A stretch of 26,169 nucleotides of DNA, taken from the NCBI GenBank assembly GCA_039819065.1, contig JBCBSS010000115.1, positions 1-26,169 of the forward strand, in the 5' to 3' direction. The notes under the pieces were generated by a model. The model was not told where the DNA came from and made no database searches. It worked only from the letters and a program-made list of their open reading frames with translations. Numbering within the stretch: the first letter of the stretch is position 1; the number at the start of each line of letters is the position of its first letter. The position numbers and the translations under genes were made by a program. Source of the DNA: JBCBSS01 sp039819065. GTDB lineage: Bacteria > Bacteroidota > Bacteroidia > Cytophagales > Cyclobacteriaceae. Below are positions 16,299-24,725 of the stretch, in pieces.

Positions 16299-17942
16299 AT
16301 GAAAGGCATATTAAATTTTTTCAAAAGCCATGGTATCACTGTCTCCATTGCTTTCGTTCTGATGCTCATTGTGATCAACGCAATGTTAGTTTTCTATAAT
16401 GCCAGGGCTTTGGAACAAAACCGCGCTATAAATAAACGAGTGGAAGAGACCAGGGCCAGTGTCGAGAATATCTTGATGCATGTGAATATGGCAGATCTTG
16501 GCCTTAGAGGGTATTTGATGATTCCGGAAGAAAATTTTCTGGAGCCATTTACGATAGCCAAGCGAATCTACAAAGGCAATTTTGACAAGCTGGATTCCCT
16601 AATGAGGCTTGAAAAGCTAGATACCGATTCTCTCCAAAGGGTTGAGATGGCTGTAAAGGAGTATTTGGCGCTTCTTGATAGAATAGTGGTTCTAAAAGAT
16701 GAGGGTAAAACAGAGCAGGTATTAGCCGAGGTGAGAAAAGATGAAGGGTATAAGCTTTATCAAAAATATGTGGCCCTGGCCGATCGGATTAATGCCCATC
16801 AAGACAAGCTAGCACAGCAAGCTCAGGCAAAGTATGATAGCATAGTTTTTAATATCACCTCGGTTCAGGTGATACTGTTGATATTTGGTATACCTACTTT
16901 GCTATTGACCATCCTTCGCGTCAACAAAGCGGCGGGCAAACGACGTAAGATCTTTGAAGAACTAGCCAAGAGCAACAAAGAATATGTTTACAATTCTGGC
17001 AATAACTACGCTCAAGATGGTGAAGATCAGGTCATCGGACGTCTCATTCGCAACCTAAAAAGTGCTTCTAATTTCATTAAAGACATCACAAATGGCAATT
17101 ATGAAGCCTATTGGGAAGGTTTGACTGATGACAATAAAAACCTGAACCAGCAGAATTTGGCCGGCGAATTGAGCTACATGCGAGATCAGATGAAGCAGGT
17201 CAAAAAGGATGATGAGCAACGCCTGTGGAGCACGGAAGGGCTGGCCAAGTTTGCCGAAATTCTTCGCGCAGATTATGAAAGCTTTGAAATGATGGGCGAT
17301 GAAATCATTGGCAATACAGTCAGACATCTTAATGCCAATCAAGGTGCGCTGTACATTGCTGATGAAACTGACCAAGACAATGTTTTCATTGAAATGCTTT
17401 CTTGCTATGCCTACAAGAAGAAAAAGTTTGTCGAGAAGCGTATTGAGCCGGGGGATGGACTGATAGGCCAGGCTTACCTTGAGGGGGAAATACTGAATAT
17501 GACTTCGATACCAGATGATTATGTGAACATTACTTCTGGCCTTGGCGATGCTTTACCCAGAAACCTAGTAGTTGTCCCTTTGAAGGTGAACGATAAAATA
17601 TCCGGTTTGTTAGAGCTGGCCTCATTTAACCGTTTCCAGCCTCATGAACTCGACTTTTTAGAAAAATTGGGTGAAATGGTAGCGTCAACCGTTATCTCAG
17701 CTCGAACCAATGATCGCACCAGAATACTCTTGGAGCAATCTCAAGAACTGACGGAGCAAATGCGGGCACAGGAAGAAGAGATGCGGCAGAACATGGAAGA
17801 ACTTCAGGCTACACAAGAGGAAATGCGCCGCAAAGAGCAAGGTATGGAGGATCTGCTGCACCAATCACTAGGTCGTGAAAAGGAATTGAAAGAAGAGTTG
17901 GAAGCGCTTAAGAAGATAGCTAAGGTCGCTGGAACAGACTAA
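16299..17942 (+). CDS. Membrane sensor: CHASE3-like domain, GAF domain, C-terminal coiled coil, no output domain
   Basis: The 547-residue protein has a transmembrane helix at about 12-33, a helical extracytoplasmic domain (about 36-180) with DLGLRGYLMIPEENFLEPF typical of CHASE3-type sensors, a second helix at about 184-206, a HAMP-like linker, a GAF domain (about 315-468; GDGLIGQAYLEGE and VVPLKVNDKISGLLELAS are GAF-like) and a coiled coil to the end, with MRAQEEEMRQNMEELQATQEE (about 488-508). That coiled-coil motif usually leads into PAS or kinase parts in Bacteroidota proteins, but here the protein stops 40 residues later. There is no kinase, cyclase or methyl-accepting signalling domain. 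It may act through a partner; the neighbouring histidine kinase is a candidate. The stop codon overlaps that of the kinase gene. Confidence 0.85.
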   Translation: MKGILNFFKSHGITVSIAFVLMLIVINAMLVFYNARALEQNRAINKRVEETRASVENILMHVNMADLGLRGYLMIPEENFLEPFTIAKRIYKGNFDKLDSLMRLEKLDTDSLQRVEMAVKEYLALLDRIVVLKDEGKTEQVLAEVRKDEGYKLYQKYVALADRINAHQDKLAQQAQAKYDSIVFNITSVQVILLIFGIPTLLLTILRVNKAAGKRRKIFEELAKSNKEYVYNSGNNYAQDGEDQVIGRLIRNLKSASNFIKDITNGNYEAYWEGLTDDNKNLNQQNLAGELSYMRDQMKQVKKDDEQRLWSTEGLAKFAEILRADYESFEMMGDEIIGNTVRHLNANQGALYIADETDQDNVFIEMLSCYAYKKKKFVEKRIEPGDGLIGQAYLEGEILNMTSIPDDYVNITSGLGDALPRNLVVVPLKVNDKISGLLELASFNRFQPHELDFLEKLGEMVASTVISARTNDRTRILLEQSQELTEQMRAQEEEMRQNMEELQATQEEMRRKEQGMEDLLHQSLGREKELKEELEALKKIAKVAGTD

Positions 17943-19282
17943 AGCACTATGGTGAAAATAGTGCCTTGATCAGGCTCAGAATCTACCGTGATATTGGCTT
18001 TATGCAGCTGTAAGATTTGCCGGGAAAGCGCCAGACCTATTCCAGAACCTTTTTTCTTAGTAGTATAAAATGGTATAAATATCTTGTCCAAGGTCTCCTC
18101 GTCCATTCCTATGCCGTTATCCATGATCTTAATCGTAGTGCTATCTGTATCTTGGACTGCTTGAATCTCAATCTTTGGATTATCGACTCCTTCTAAGGCC
18201 TCAATCCCATTCCTGATAAGGTTGATCAACACCTGCTCGATCATCTCCGGGTCAATGATCACTTGCATATCCGCATTTTCCTGTATTATAGAAACCTCAA
18301 TCTGCTTTTCCTTTAGCTCTTTTTCAAACAACGTATTCATGCGTTGTAATACCTGATTAAGTACTACGCTTCTGAATTTGGGTTGAGGTAATCGGGTCAG
18401 GTTTTTATAGGCTTCGGTAAATTGCTGAAGCCCCTCACTACGGTTTTTAATGGCGTCCAGCCCTGTGCTAAGGTTGGCTATGGTTTTTTCATCCAGGGGC
18501 GTATTGTTCTCTTGTCGCTTAGTAACGATGGCGTGTAGTGTGGCGGTTAGAGAGGTAATTGGTGTTACCGAGTTCATAATCTCATGGGTGAGTACTCTAA
18601 TAAGCTTCTGCCAGGCCACGAGTTCATTGGCTTCCAGCTCATTCTTGATATCCTGAAGCGATACCAACTTGTAGAACCTATCTCCGAGCTTGAATTCTGA
18701 GGCGTATAGTGATAATTGCGAGAGGCTACTGCCAGTGGTGACTTTCACCAATTTGTTTTCGCCCGGCTTTATGGTTCTTATCGCTTCTACCAGGTGATGA
18801 TCAACAGCTGCTAAACCTTGAAGACTATGCAGAGATGGTCTTTTCAACAGGTCTTTGGCCGCTTCGTTCATAAGGTGAATTTGCTCGTCTTCATCGAAAC
18901 TTAGTATTCCAACCCGTACGTGTTCCACCATGGTTTCCAGGTACAAATATTGGATTTCCTTTTCGGAGCTTATGTCTTTGAACTTCTTGGTGATTTTGTT
19001 GAAGGAGCCATAAAGCTGCTCAAATGATCGCCCTTTGCCTTTTTCAGAGAAAGTGGTTGAAAAATCCTCCTGAAGTATAGCCAGTAAAAAAGAAGAGAAG
19101 TCCCGGTTAGTTTTGTCTACGTAATGAACGAATTCAGCGATGACAATGATAATAAATACAAACAGGTAGACACTGCGTAAATACTGCTCAGTAACCAAGA
19201 CAAAGTAAGTAAGCGCCGTCAGTGCGATGGCTAGAATGATAATTCTGATGACTACGTTTACCCTAAAATTTTTGAACAACAT
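17939..19282 (-). CDS. Orphan sensor histidine kinase with PAS domain
   Basis: The 447-residue kinase has two N-terminal transmembrane helices (about 11-30 and 38-54) with hardly any loop, so it probably senses inside the membrane or the cytoplasm. A PAS-like region follows (about 115-215), then the H-box VLTHEIMNSVTPI with phospho-acceptor His233, N-box NLIRNGIEAL (354-363), G1 MDNGIGMD (387-394), F-box FIPFYTTKKKGSGIGLALSR (402-421). The core resembles NtrY/NtrB-type kinases, which in Bacteroidota commonly pair with sigma-54 response regulators; none lies here. It is 35 bases downstream of rsmG on the same strand and probably shares its transcript. Its end overlaps the end of the plus-strand sensor gene by 4 bases. 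Confidence 0.92.
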   Translation of the reverse strand: MLFKNFRVNVVIRIIILAIALTALTYFVLVTEQYLRSVYLFVFIIIVIAEFVHYVDKTNRDFSSFLLAILQEDFSTTFSEKGKGRSFEQLYGSFNKITKKFKDISSEKEIQYLYLETMVEHVRVGILSFDEDEQIHLMNEAAKDLLKRPSLHSLQGLAAVDHHLVEAIRTIKPGENKLVKVTTGSSLSQLSLYASEFKLGDRFYKLVSLQDIKNELEANELVAWQKLIRVLTHEIMNSVTPITSLTATLHAIVTKRQENNTPLDEKTIANLSTGLDAIKNRSEGLQQFTEAYKNLTRLPQPKFRSVVLNQVLQRMNTLFEKELKEKQIEVSIIQENADMQVIIDPEMIEQVLINLIRNGIEALEGVDNPKIEIQAVQDTDSTTIKIMDNGIGMDEETLDKIFIPFYTTKKKGSGIGLALSRQILQLHKANITVDSEPDQGTIFTIVL

Positions 19283-19317
19283 TTGTCGCTAATATTGAAA
19301 AAGTATAGCACTCAGCA

Positions 19318-19884
19318 TTAAATGAGTGGAACGTACACCACTTTCTTCGTTTCAAAGAATTCCTCCTCAAAATATCGTGATAGTTCGAATATCTTATGCT
19401 TCTTTTTTGCTTCAGTCAACTCTTCACTGAGGTCGCCACCCTTCAAGTAAAGTATGCCATTTTTTAATTTGTGCTGCCGCTCCTTGCTCACTTTGTTTTT
19501 GACCCACTGGTAGAACGGCTTAAGTCGGGTGACTGCTCTGCTAACTACAAAGTCATACTTATCCTTTATTTGCTCTACTCTAATCTGTTCGGTAGAGGCA
19601 TTATCCAATGACAAAGCCTGTATCACCTCAGAGACAACGGTAATCTTCTTTCCGATAGAATCGACCAAGTGAAACCGTGCGTCTGGAAACATAATAGCCA
19701 ATGGTATACCTGGGAAACCTCCACCTGTCCCGACATCTAGCACTTCGGCGCCCTCTGCAAATGTGATCACTTTGGCAATACCCAAAGAGTGTAGCACGTG
19801 CCTTTCGTAGAGATGATCAATGTCTTTTCTTGAGATGACGTTGATTTTTTCGTTCCAAAGCTTATAAAGCTCTTCTAACTGCAT
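19318..19884 (-). CDS. rsmG: 16S rRNA (guanine-N7)-methyltransferase RsmG; real start probably upstream
   Basis: The 188 residues shown have the RsmG core: LYKLWNEKINVISRKDI, YERHVLHSLGIAK and the SAM-binding EVLDVGTGGGFPGIPLAI (about residues 47-64), with VVSRAVTRL later. RsmG methylates N7 of G527 in 16S rRNA. The first ATG is at 19884, but the frame stays open to 19971 and the 29 upstream codons read like the missing first helix of the family (IIDIITKYFPQLTVRQKEQF). That stretch holds no ATG, GTG or TTG, and a TAG closes it at 19972-19974. Either an ATT or ATC start is used, or the protein begins at 19884 without its first helix. The orphan histidine kinase follows 35 bases downstream. Confidence 0.9.
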   Translation of the reverse strand: MQLEELYKLWNEKINVISRKDIDHLYERHVLHSLGIAKVITFAEGAEVLDVGTGGGFPGIPLAIMFPDARFHLVDSIGKKITVVSEVIQALSLDNASTEQIRVEQIKDKYDFVVSRAVTRLKPFYQWVKNKVSKERQHKLKNGILYLKGGDLSEELTEAKKKHKIFELSRYFEEEFFETKKVVYVPLI

Positions 19885-19966
19885 GAATTGCTCTTTTTGG
19901 CGTACCGTTAGCTGAGGGAAGTATTTGGTAATGATGTCGATAATGCTCTGAATTTCTGATGGATTA

Positions 19967-19974
19967 CAAATCTA
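19967..19974 (-). promoter_or_regulatory. Candidate -7 box for rsmG
   Basis: The minus strand reads TAGATTTG, an exact TAnnTTTG match at the upstream limit of the rsmG frame. If used, the transcript would begin around 19963-19960, so translation would have to begin inside the region that has no ATG. The -33 element is not clear. Confidence 0.3.
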
Positions 19975-20183
19975 ATTGAAATTGTATTCTATCACTTATA
20001 AACTGCCAATTAGGACAACTTCGTCTAGTGAATCGCTTTTCCGTTCGTAACCAGAAGTGCGCATTTCAGCCTATAAAACACTCACTTCAGGCCTGAAAAT
20101 AGCTGTCTTATCAACGTTTTTCGCCGTCCGTATATAAAGCTTAACCAACCCTTATCTTTTTTCATCTTATTAAAAAACCAAAC
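19975..20183. other. Divergent intergenic region between rsmG and the ABC operon
   Basis: About 210 bases with no supported gene. It contains a 12-base palindrome at 20086-20097 and an imperfect -7-like box TATCTTTT at 20153-20160 (one mismatch) that could serve the ABC genes. I see no RNA gene in it. Confidence 0.5.
20086..20097. repeat. Perfect 12-base palindrome TTCAGGCCTGAA
   Basis: A fully self-complementary site 114 bases before the ATPase start, 67 bases upstream of the TATCTTTT box. A related half, TTCAGCCT, lies at 20075-20082. It looks like a dimer-binding operator but no regulator is known. Confidence 0.35.
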
Positions 20184-20216
20184 ATGAAAAGCGAACTCTA
20201 TGCAGCTGACCATTAA
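20184..20216 (+). CDS. Ten-codon upstream ORF overlapping the ABC ATPase start
   Basis: ATG at 20184 opens a frame of ten codons (MKSELYAADH) ending in TAA at 20214-20216, in a different frame from the ATPase ATG at 20200, which lies inside it. This could be a leader that tunes or couples translation of the ABC genes, or chance. Confidence 0.3.
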   Translation: MKSELYAADH

Positions 20217-21087
20217 AAACCTATCAAAAACTTACAGTAACGGCGTACAGGCGCTAAGAAATATTGATCTCGAGATATCAACTGGTATGTTTGGCCTCCT
20301 TGGGCCAAATGGAGCTGGTAAATCTTCATTAATGCGTACTATCGCGACCCTTCAGGAAGCTGATCAAGGATCTATTACCCTTGGCGAAATAGATGTATTG
20401 ACTCAGAAAGATGAGGTGAGAAAAATCCTGGGCTACCTTCCACAGGAGTTTGGCGTATATCCGAAAATATCCGCTGAAATACTGCTCGACCACCTGGCGG
20501 TGCTCAAAGGAATCACCAATAAAAGAGAGCGTAAAGAGCTTGTGAAAGCACTCTTGCACAAGACAAACCTTTATCAGTCTAGAAAAAAGAACCTTGGTGG
20601 TTTTTCCGGAGGAATGAAACAGCGCTTTGGTATAGCGCAAGCCCTTTTGGCCAATCCAAAACTGATCATTGTAGATGAGCCAACAGCGGGCTTAGACCCT
20701 GCCGAAAGAAACAGGTTCCATAATTTATTGGGTGAGCTGGGTGAAAACACGGTTGTCATTCTTTCTACTCACATTGTAGAGGATGTAAAAGAACTGTGTA
20801 CAGACATGGCTATCATTAACCAAGGTGAAGTACTGCTTAAAGGTAATCCGCTTGAGAAGATAGCTGAAATAGAAGGTAAGGTCTGGAAGAAGCGACTTGA
20901 GAAGAGCGAGCTCGAAGCCCACAGAAAAGAGTACAATGTGATCTCCGAGAAAATGCTCGCCGGTAAGCCGCAGATACATGTTTTTGCAGAAGATCGACCG
21001 GACATAAGTTTTGAAAGCGTACCAGCCGATCTTGAAGATGTGTATTTCTCGCAGATTTTCGGCATGAAGCAACCAGAACTTGTTTAA
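20200..21087 (+). CDS. ABC transporter ATP-binding protein
   Basis: The 295-residue ATPase has Walker A GPNGAGKS (residues 35-42), Q-loop region LGYLPQEFGVYP, signature FSGGMKQR (135-142), Walker B KLIIVDEPTAGLDP and H-loop LSTHIVEDV, followed by a C-terminal domain of about 90 residues. It is an ABC-2 type (export) ATPase; it starts 18 bases before the big permease/peptidase gene, its obvious partner. The N-terminus QLTIKNLSKTYSNGVQALRNIDLEI is normal, so ATG at 20200 is preferred although an upstream ORF overlaps it. The cargo is unknown. Confidence 0.93.
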   Translation: MQLTIKNLSKTYSNGVQALRNIDLEISTGMFGLLGPNGAGKSSLMRTIATLQEADQGSITLGEIDVLTQKDEVRKILGYLPQEFGVYPKISAEILLDHLAVLKGITNKRERKELVKALLHKTNLYQSRKKNLGGFSGGMKQRFGIAQALLANPKLIIVDEPTAGLDPAERNRFHNLLGELGENTVVILSTHIVEDVKELCTDMAIINQGEVLLKGNPLEKIAEIEGKVWKKRLEKSELEAHRKEYNVISEKMLAGKPQIHVFAEDRPDISFESVPADLEDVYFSQIFGMKQPELV

Positions 21088-21105
21088 TCTCTAAATCAGA
21101 AAACT

Positions 21106-24100
21106 ATGTGGTGGAATATATTCAAGTTCGAACTTAGCTATCGCAGAAAGCGACCTGCTACTTATATATACTTCTTTATCCTCTTTTTTACGGCATTTAT
21201 GGCGATATCGACCGATACAGTGCAGATAGGAGGAGGAGCTGGTTTAGTAAAAGAAAACTCACCAGTCACTATCTCAACCATGATGGTGATTTTATCGGCG
21301 TTTTGTATGATGATCACTTCGGGTGTGATGGGAGTTGCCGTATTGCGAGACTATGAACATCAAATGGATTCGGTCATGTTTGTAAACCCAATCACAAAGG
21401 GTGACTACCTGATCGGTCGATTCTTGGGTTCATTTGTTACGCTCCTATTTGTTTTTTCAGGTTTCTTCTTCGGTTTCATAGTGGGAGAATTCATGTGGTG
21501 GCGAGATGTGGATAAACTGCTTCCTTTCAGTTTTATCAACTACTTACAGCCGTTTTTGGTCTTTGTGGTTCCCAATCTCTTTTTTACAGGGGTGTTATTC
21601 TTTGTAGTAGGTGCCTTGAGCCGCAAAATGATGGCAGTCTACGTGCAATGGATAGCCTTGTTTGCATTCTATCAAGTTGCACTCATTCTAACTTCTGAGA
21701 TAGACAACCGTGATTTGGCCGCTATTCTTGATCCATTTGCCATTAGAACCATTAACGTGGTAACGCAATATTGGACAGTTGCTGAACAGAATTCACAGCT
21801 CATTCCACTCGAAGGTGTGGTGTTAACTAACCGACTCGTATGGATCATTTTTGGTGTTGTAACCCTTGTTGTCGGTTACTTCGGATTTAGCTTCAATGTT
21901 GTTAGGTCTTCTTTATTTAAGAAAAAGACAATCAAGAACATTGAGGTTAGTAATGCAACGGTAACGGTACCAGAAGCGACACAGCGACTAGGTTTGAAGA
22001 CCTATATACTTCAAATATTAAAGCAATCAGGATTTTATTACAAACAAGTCCTGAGAGGATTGCCATTCATCATCATAATGGCCTTCGGTATGTTTATCTT
22101 CATCATTAATACATTCTTCATGGGTAGGGTGTTTGGCATCAATACATACCCAACTACATACCTGATGCTTGAATTGATCGGTGCCATTTTCGGCTTTTTC
22201 CTCGTTATTGTGATTGTCTTTTATTCAGGCGAATTGGTATGGAAAGAGCGTGATGTAAAGATGAATCTTATCCATGATGCGATGCCTATTCCTGATTTTG
22301 TAGGTCTGGCCAGCAAGTTTTTAGGAATGGTATGGATGCTAACCACGGTACTTTTGACCCTCATTTTCACAGCCGTGGTCATTCAAACTTTCAAGGGCTA
22401 TTTTGTCTATGAATTTGCTGTGTATTTCAAAGTCTTGTTTACAGAGACCTTTTTCTTCATGCTACTATTTACCCTGTTGGCCTTTTTTATACATGTTATG
22501 GTCAACCAGAAGTTCATCGGTCATGCAGCCATTATTTTGTTTTTCATTGTCACCCTTGTATTGAGTAATTGGGGTTTAGAACATAGCTTGTTCCAGTTCG
22601 GTAGCGCTGATCTCGGTACTTACTCTGATATGAATGGGTTTGGGCACTTTGTTCCCGGATTCAGTTGGTTCAATGTTTATTGGTTTGGCTTTGCGATTTT
22701 GTTGTTCGCTGTCGCTGTCGTATTCGCTGCCCGAGGCTCGGAATCCATTATGCGTGTAAGAATGAAAGTAGGCCGTTTACGTTTGACCAAGCCAATGCTT
22801 ACCCTTGTATTAACCAGCTTGATGGTGTTTGTTATGAGTGGTTGCTACATCTACTATAATACTAACGTAATCAACCAGTATTCTAACTCGGATGAAATAC
22901 AGGATCAACAGGCTAAGTATGAAAAGGAATTGAGTCAATATGAATTTCTACCTCAGCCTAAAGTTACCGATGTATACCTGGAAGTAGATGTGTTCCCTTA
23001 TCAAAGGGATTATGAGGCTGAGGGCTATTTTATCCTTGAGAATCAAGAGGATCAAGCGATTAAAGATGTTCATATTCAGCTTTCTAATGATTTTCAGATC
23101 AATGTTGAATCTATAGCATTTGAGGGAGGTGCTACACTGAAGGAAGACCTCGCTGACTTTAGGTACAGAATTTATGAGTTGAATAAACCTCTGGCACCGG
23201 GTCAGAGCTTAAAAATGGAATTCAAGCAGAAGTTCACAACTGAGGGTTTTGTAGAAAGTAATTCAAATACCAGTGTGGTGTTCAATGGTACTTTCTTCAA
23301 TAGCAGCCATTTCCCTTCGATGGGCTACAACAGTGGCTTCGAGCTTGCATCAGATAGCGATAGAAAAGAGTATGATTTGTTACCCAAAGAACGCTTGATG
23401 GAAAGGGATGACCCTAAAGGCCTTTCTATGGGTATTTTAGGAGATGATTCCAGGGGCATCAACTTTGAGATTATAGTGAGTACAGATAGCAGCCAAATCG
23501 CCGTAGCACCTGGTTACCTGCAGAAGCAATGGAATGAGGGTAATCGCGCTTTCTACCACTATAAGATGGATCAGCCGATGGAGAACTTCTACAACATCGT
23601 GTCAGCAGACTATGAAGTGATCCGAGACAAAACTACTATCATGAGGGATAGCGCTGAGCAAGAGATCAAACTTGAGATTTATTATCACAAAGGGCATGAG
23701 TACAACCTTGACAGGATGATGAAATCAATGAAGCAGTCCTTCGCCTATCTATCCGAAGAGTTCAGTCCTTATCAATATGATCAAATGCGCATATTGGAAT
23801 TTCCAAGATATGCCACGTTTGCACAATCTTTTGCCAATACGGTTCCTTTCTCTGAAGCCATCGGTTTCGTACTAGAAATTGACGATGAGGATGATGTAGA
23901 TGTCGCTTTCTACGTAACAGCGCATGAGTTGGCGCATCAGTGGTGGGCTCATCAGGTGATGTCTGCTAACGTGAAAGGCAGCCAAATGATCATAGAATCA
24001 CTGGCACAATATTCAGCCTTAATGATCATGAAAGGTGAGTATAGAACCGAGCTGATGAATGAGTTTTTGAAAGAAGAAATGAACCGTTATCTCGGTGGTA

Positions 24101-24717
24101 GGGCCAATGAGCAGAAAAAGGAAATGTCTCTGTCTTTGGTGGAAAACCAACAATATATCCACTATGGTAAGGGCGCGGTTAATATGTATGCCTTACAGGA
24201 TTACATATCCGAAGATAGCGTCAATATGGCTTTGAAGAGGTTCATTAATGATTGGGATGATTTTGAGAAGAATGGCAGGTATTCTACCACAACTGATCTT
24301 TTAAAATACCTCAGAGACGTAACACCAGATAGCTTGCAATATGTGGTTACTGACCTTTTTGAAAAGATCATACTATATGAAAATAAAGTGGAGGAAGCCA
24401 CTTACCAGAAAAGGTCGGACGACGAGTTCGTGGTATCATTAGATTTAAGCTCGAAGAAATTCGAAGCCGATAGCCTGGGTACTACCAATGACGTGACCTT
24501 ATCAGACTGGATAGATGTGGGAGTGTATGGTGTTGATGAGAATGGAAAAGATAAACTGCTCTACCTGGAAAAACACAAAATCTCTGAAAACCAAACCAGT
24601 GTAGAAATCAAGGTGAGTGAAGAGCCTAAGAAGGCAGGTATTGATCCATTGAACAAACTGATAGATCGTAACCCTAACGATAATGTGAAGAACGTTTCCT
24701 TAGAGGAGGCTTCTTGA
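21106..24717 (+). CDS. ABC-2 permease fused to M1-type metallopeptidase
   Basis: The 1203-residue protein has two parts. Residues 1 to about 585 contain twelve to thirteen predicted transmembrane helices in two sets (roughly 17-270 and 315-585), like two ABC-2 permease halves. From about 600 to the end is an extracytoplasmic M1-like region with the zinc site HELAH (His940, Glu941, His944), Glu964 as third ligand, and HYGKGAVNMYAL (Tyr1020), which resembles the M1 catalytic Tyr segment. The Glu follows the second His after 19 residues, not the usual 18, and the exopeptidase GAMEN motif is replaced by NTVPFSEA (about 911-918). The fusion is known in Bacteroidota and other phyla; the substrate is not. 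With the ATPase 18 bases upstream it forms a complete exporter with a built-in peptidase. Confidence 0.92.
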   Translation: MWWNIFKFELSYRRKRPATYIYFFILFFTAFMAISTDTVQIGGGAGLVKENSPVTISTMMVILSAFCMMITSGVMGVAVLRDYEHQMDSVMFVNPITKGDYLIGRFLGSFVTLLFVFSGFFFGFIVGEFMWWRDVDKLLPFSFINYLQPFLVFVVPNLFFTGVLFFVVGALSRKMMAVYVQWIALFAFYQVALILTSEIDNRDLAAILDPFAIRTINVVTQYWTVAEQNSQLIPLEGVVLTNRLVWIIFGVVTLVVGYFGFSFNVVRSSLFKKKTIKNIEVSNATVTVPEATQRLGLKTYILQILKQSGFYYKQVLRGLPFIIIMAFGMFIFIINTFFMGRVFGINTYPTTYLMLELIGAIFGFFLVIVIVFYSGELVWKERDVKMNLIHDAMPIPDFVGLASKFLGMVWMLTTVLLTLIFTAVVIQTFKGYFVYEFAVYFKVLFTETFFFMLLFTLLAFFIHVMVNQKFIGHAAIILFFIVTLVLSNWGLEHSLFQFGSADLGTYSDMNGFGHFVPGFSWFNVYWFGFAILLFAVAVVFAARGSESIMRVRMKVGRLRLTKPMLTLVLTSLMVFVMSGCYIYYNTNVINQYSNSDEIQDQQAKYEKELSQYEFLPQPKVTDVYLEVDVFPYQRDYEAEGYFILENQEDQAIKDVHIQLSNDFQINVESIAFEGGATLKEDLADFRYRIYELNKPLAPGQSLKMEFKQKFTTEGFVESNSNTSVVFNGTFFNSSHFPSMGYNSGFELASDSDRKEYDLLPKERLMERDDPKGLSMGILGDDSRGINFEIIVSTDSSQIAVAPGYLQKQWNEGNRAFYHYKMDQPMENFYNIVSADYEVIRDKTTIMRDSAEQEIKLEIYYHKGHEYNLDRMMKSMKQSFAYLSEEFSPYQYDQMRILEFPRYATFAQSFANTVPFSEAIGFVLEIDDEDDVDVAFYVTAHELAHQWWAHQVMSANVKGSQMIIESLAQYSALMIMKGEYRTELMNEFLKEEMNRYLGGRANEQKKEMSLSLVENQQYIHYGKGAVNMYALQDYISEDSVNMALKRFINDWDDFEKNGRYSTTTDLLKYLRDVTPDSLQYVVTDLFEKIILYENKVEEATYQKRSDDEFVVSLDLSSKKFEADSLGTTNDVTLSDWIDVGVYGVDENGKDKLLYLEKHKISENQTSVEIKVSEEPKKAGIDPLNKLIDRNPNDNVKNVSLEEAS

Positions 24718-24725
24718 AATTATAA

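Noticed and set aside
18450..18656. Plus-strand open frame of 68 codons opposite the histidine kinase H-box region
   Set aside because: Antisense to a strongly conserved kinase segment, low-complexity hydrophobic translation, no start signal.
20725..21072. Minus-strand open frame of 115 codons
   Set aside because: Fully antisense to the end of the ABC ATPase gene; no domain and no promoter.
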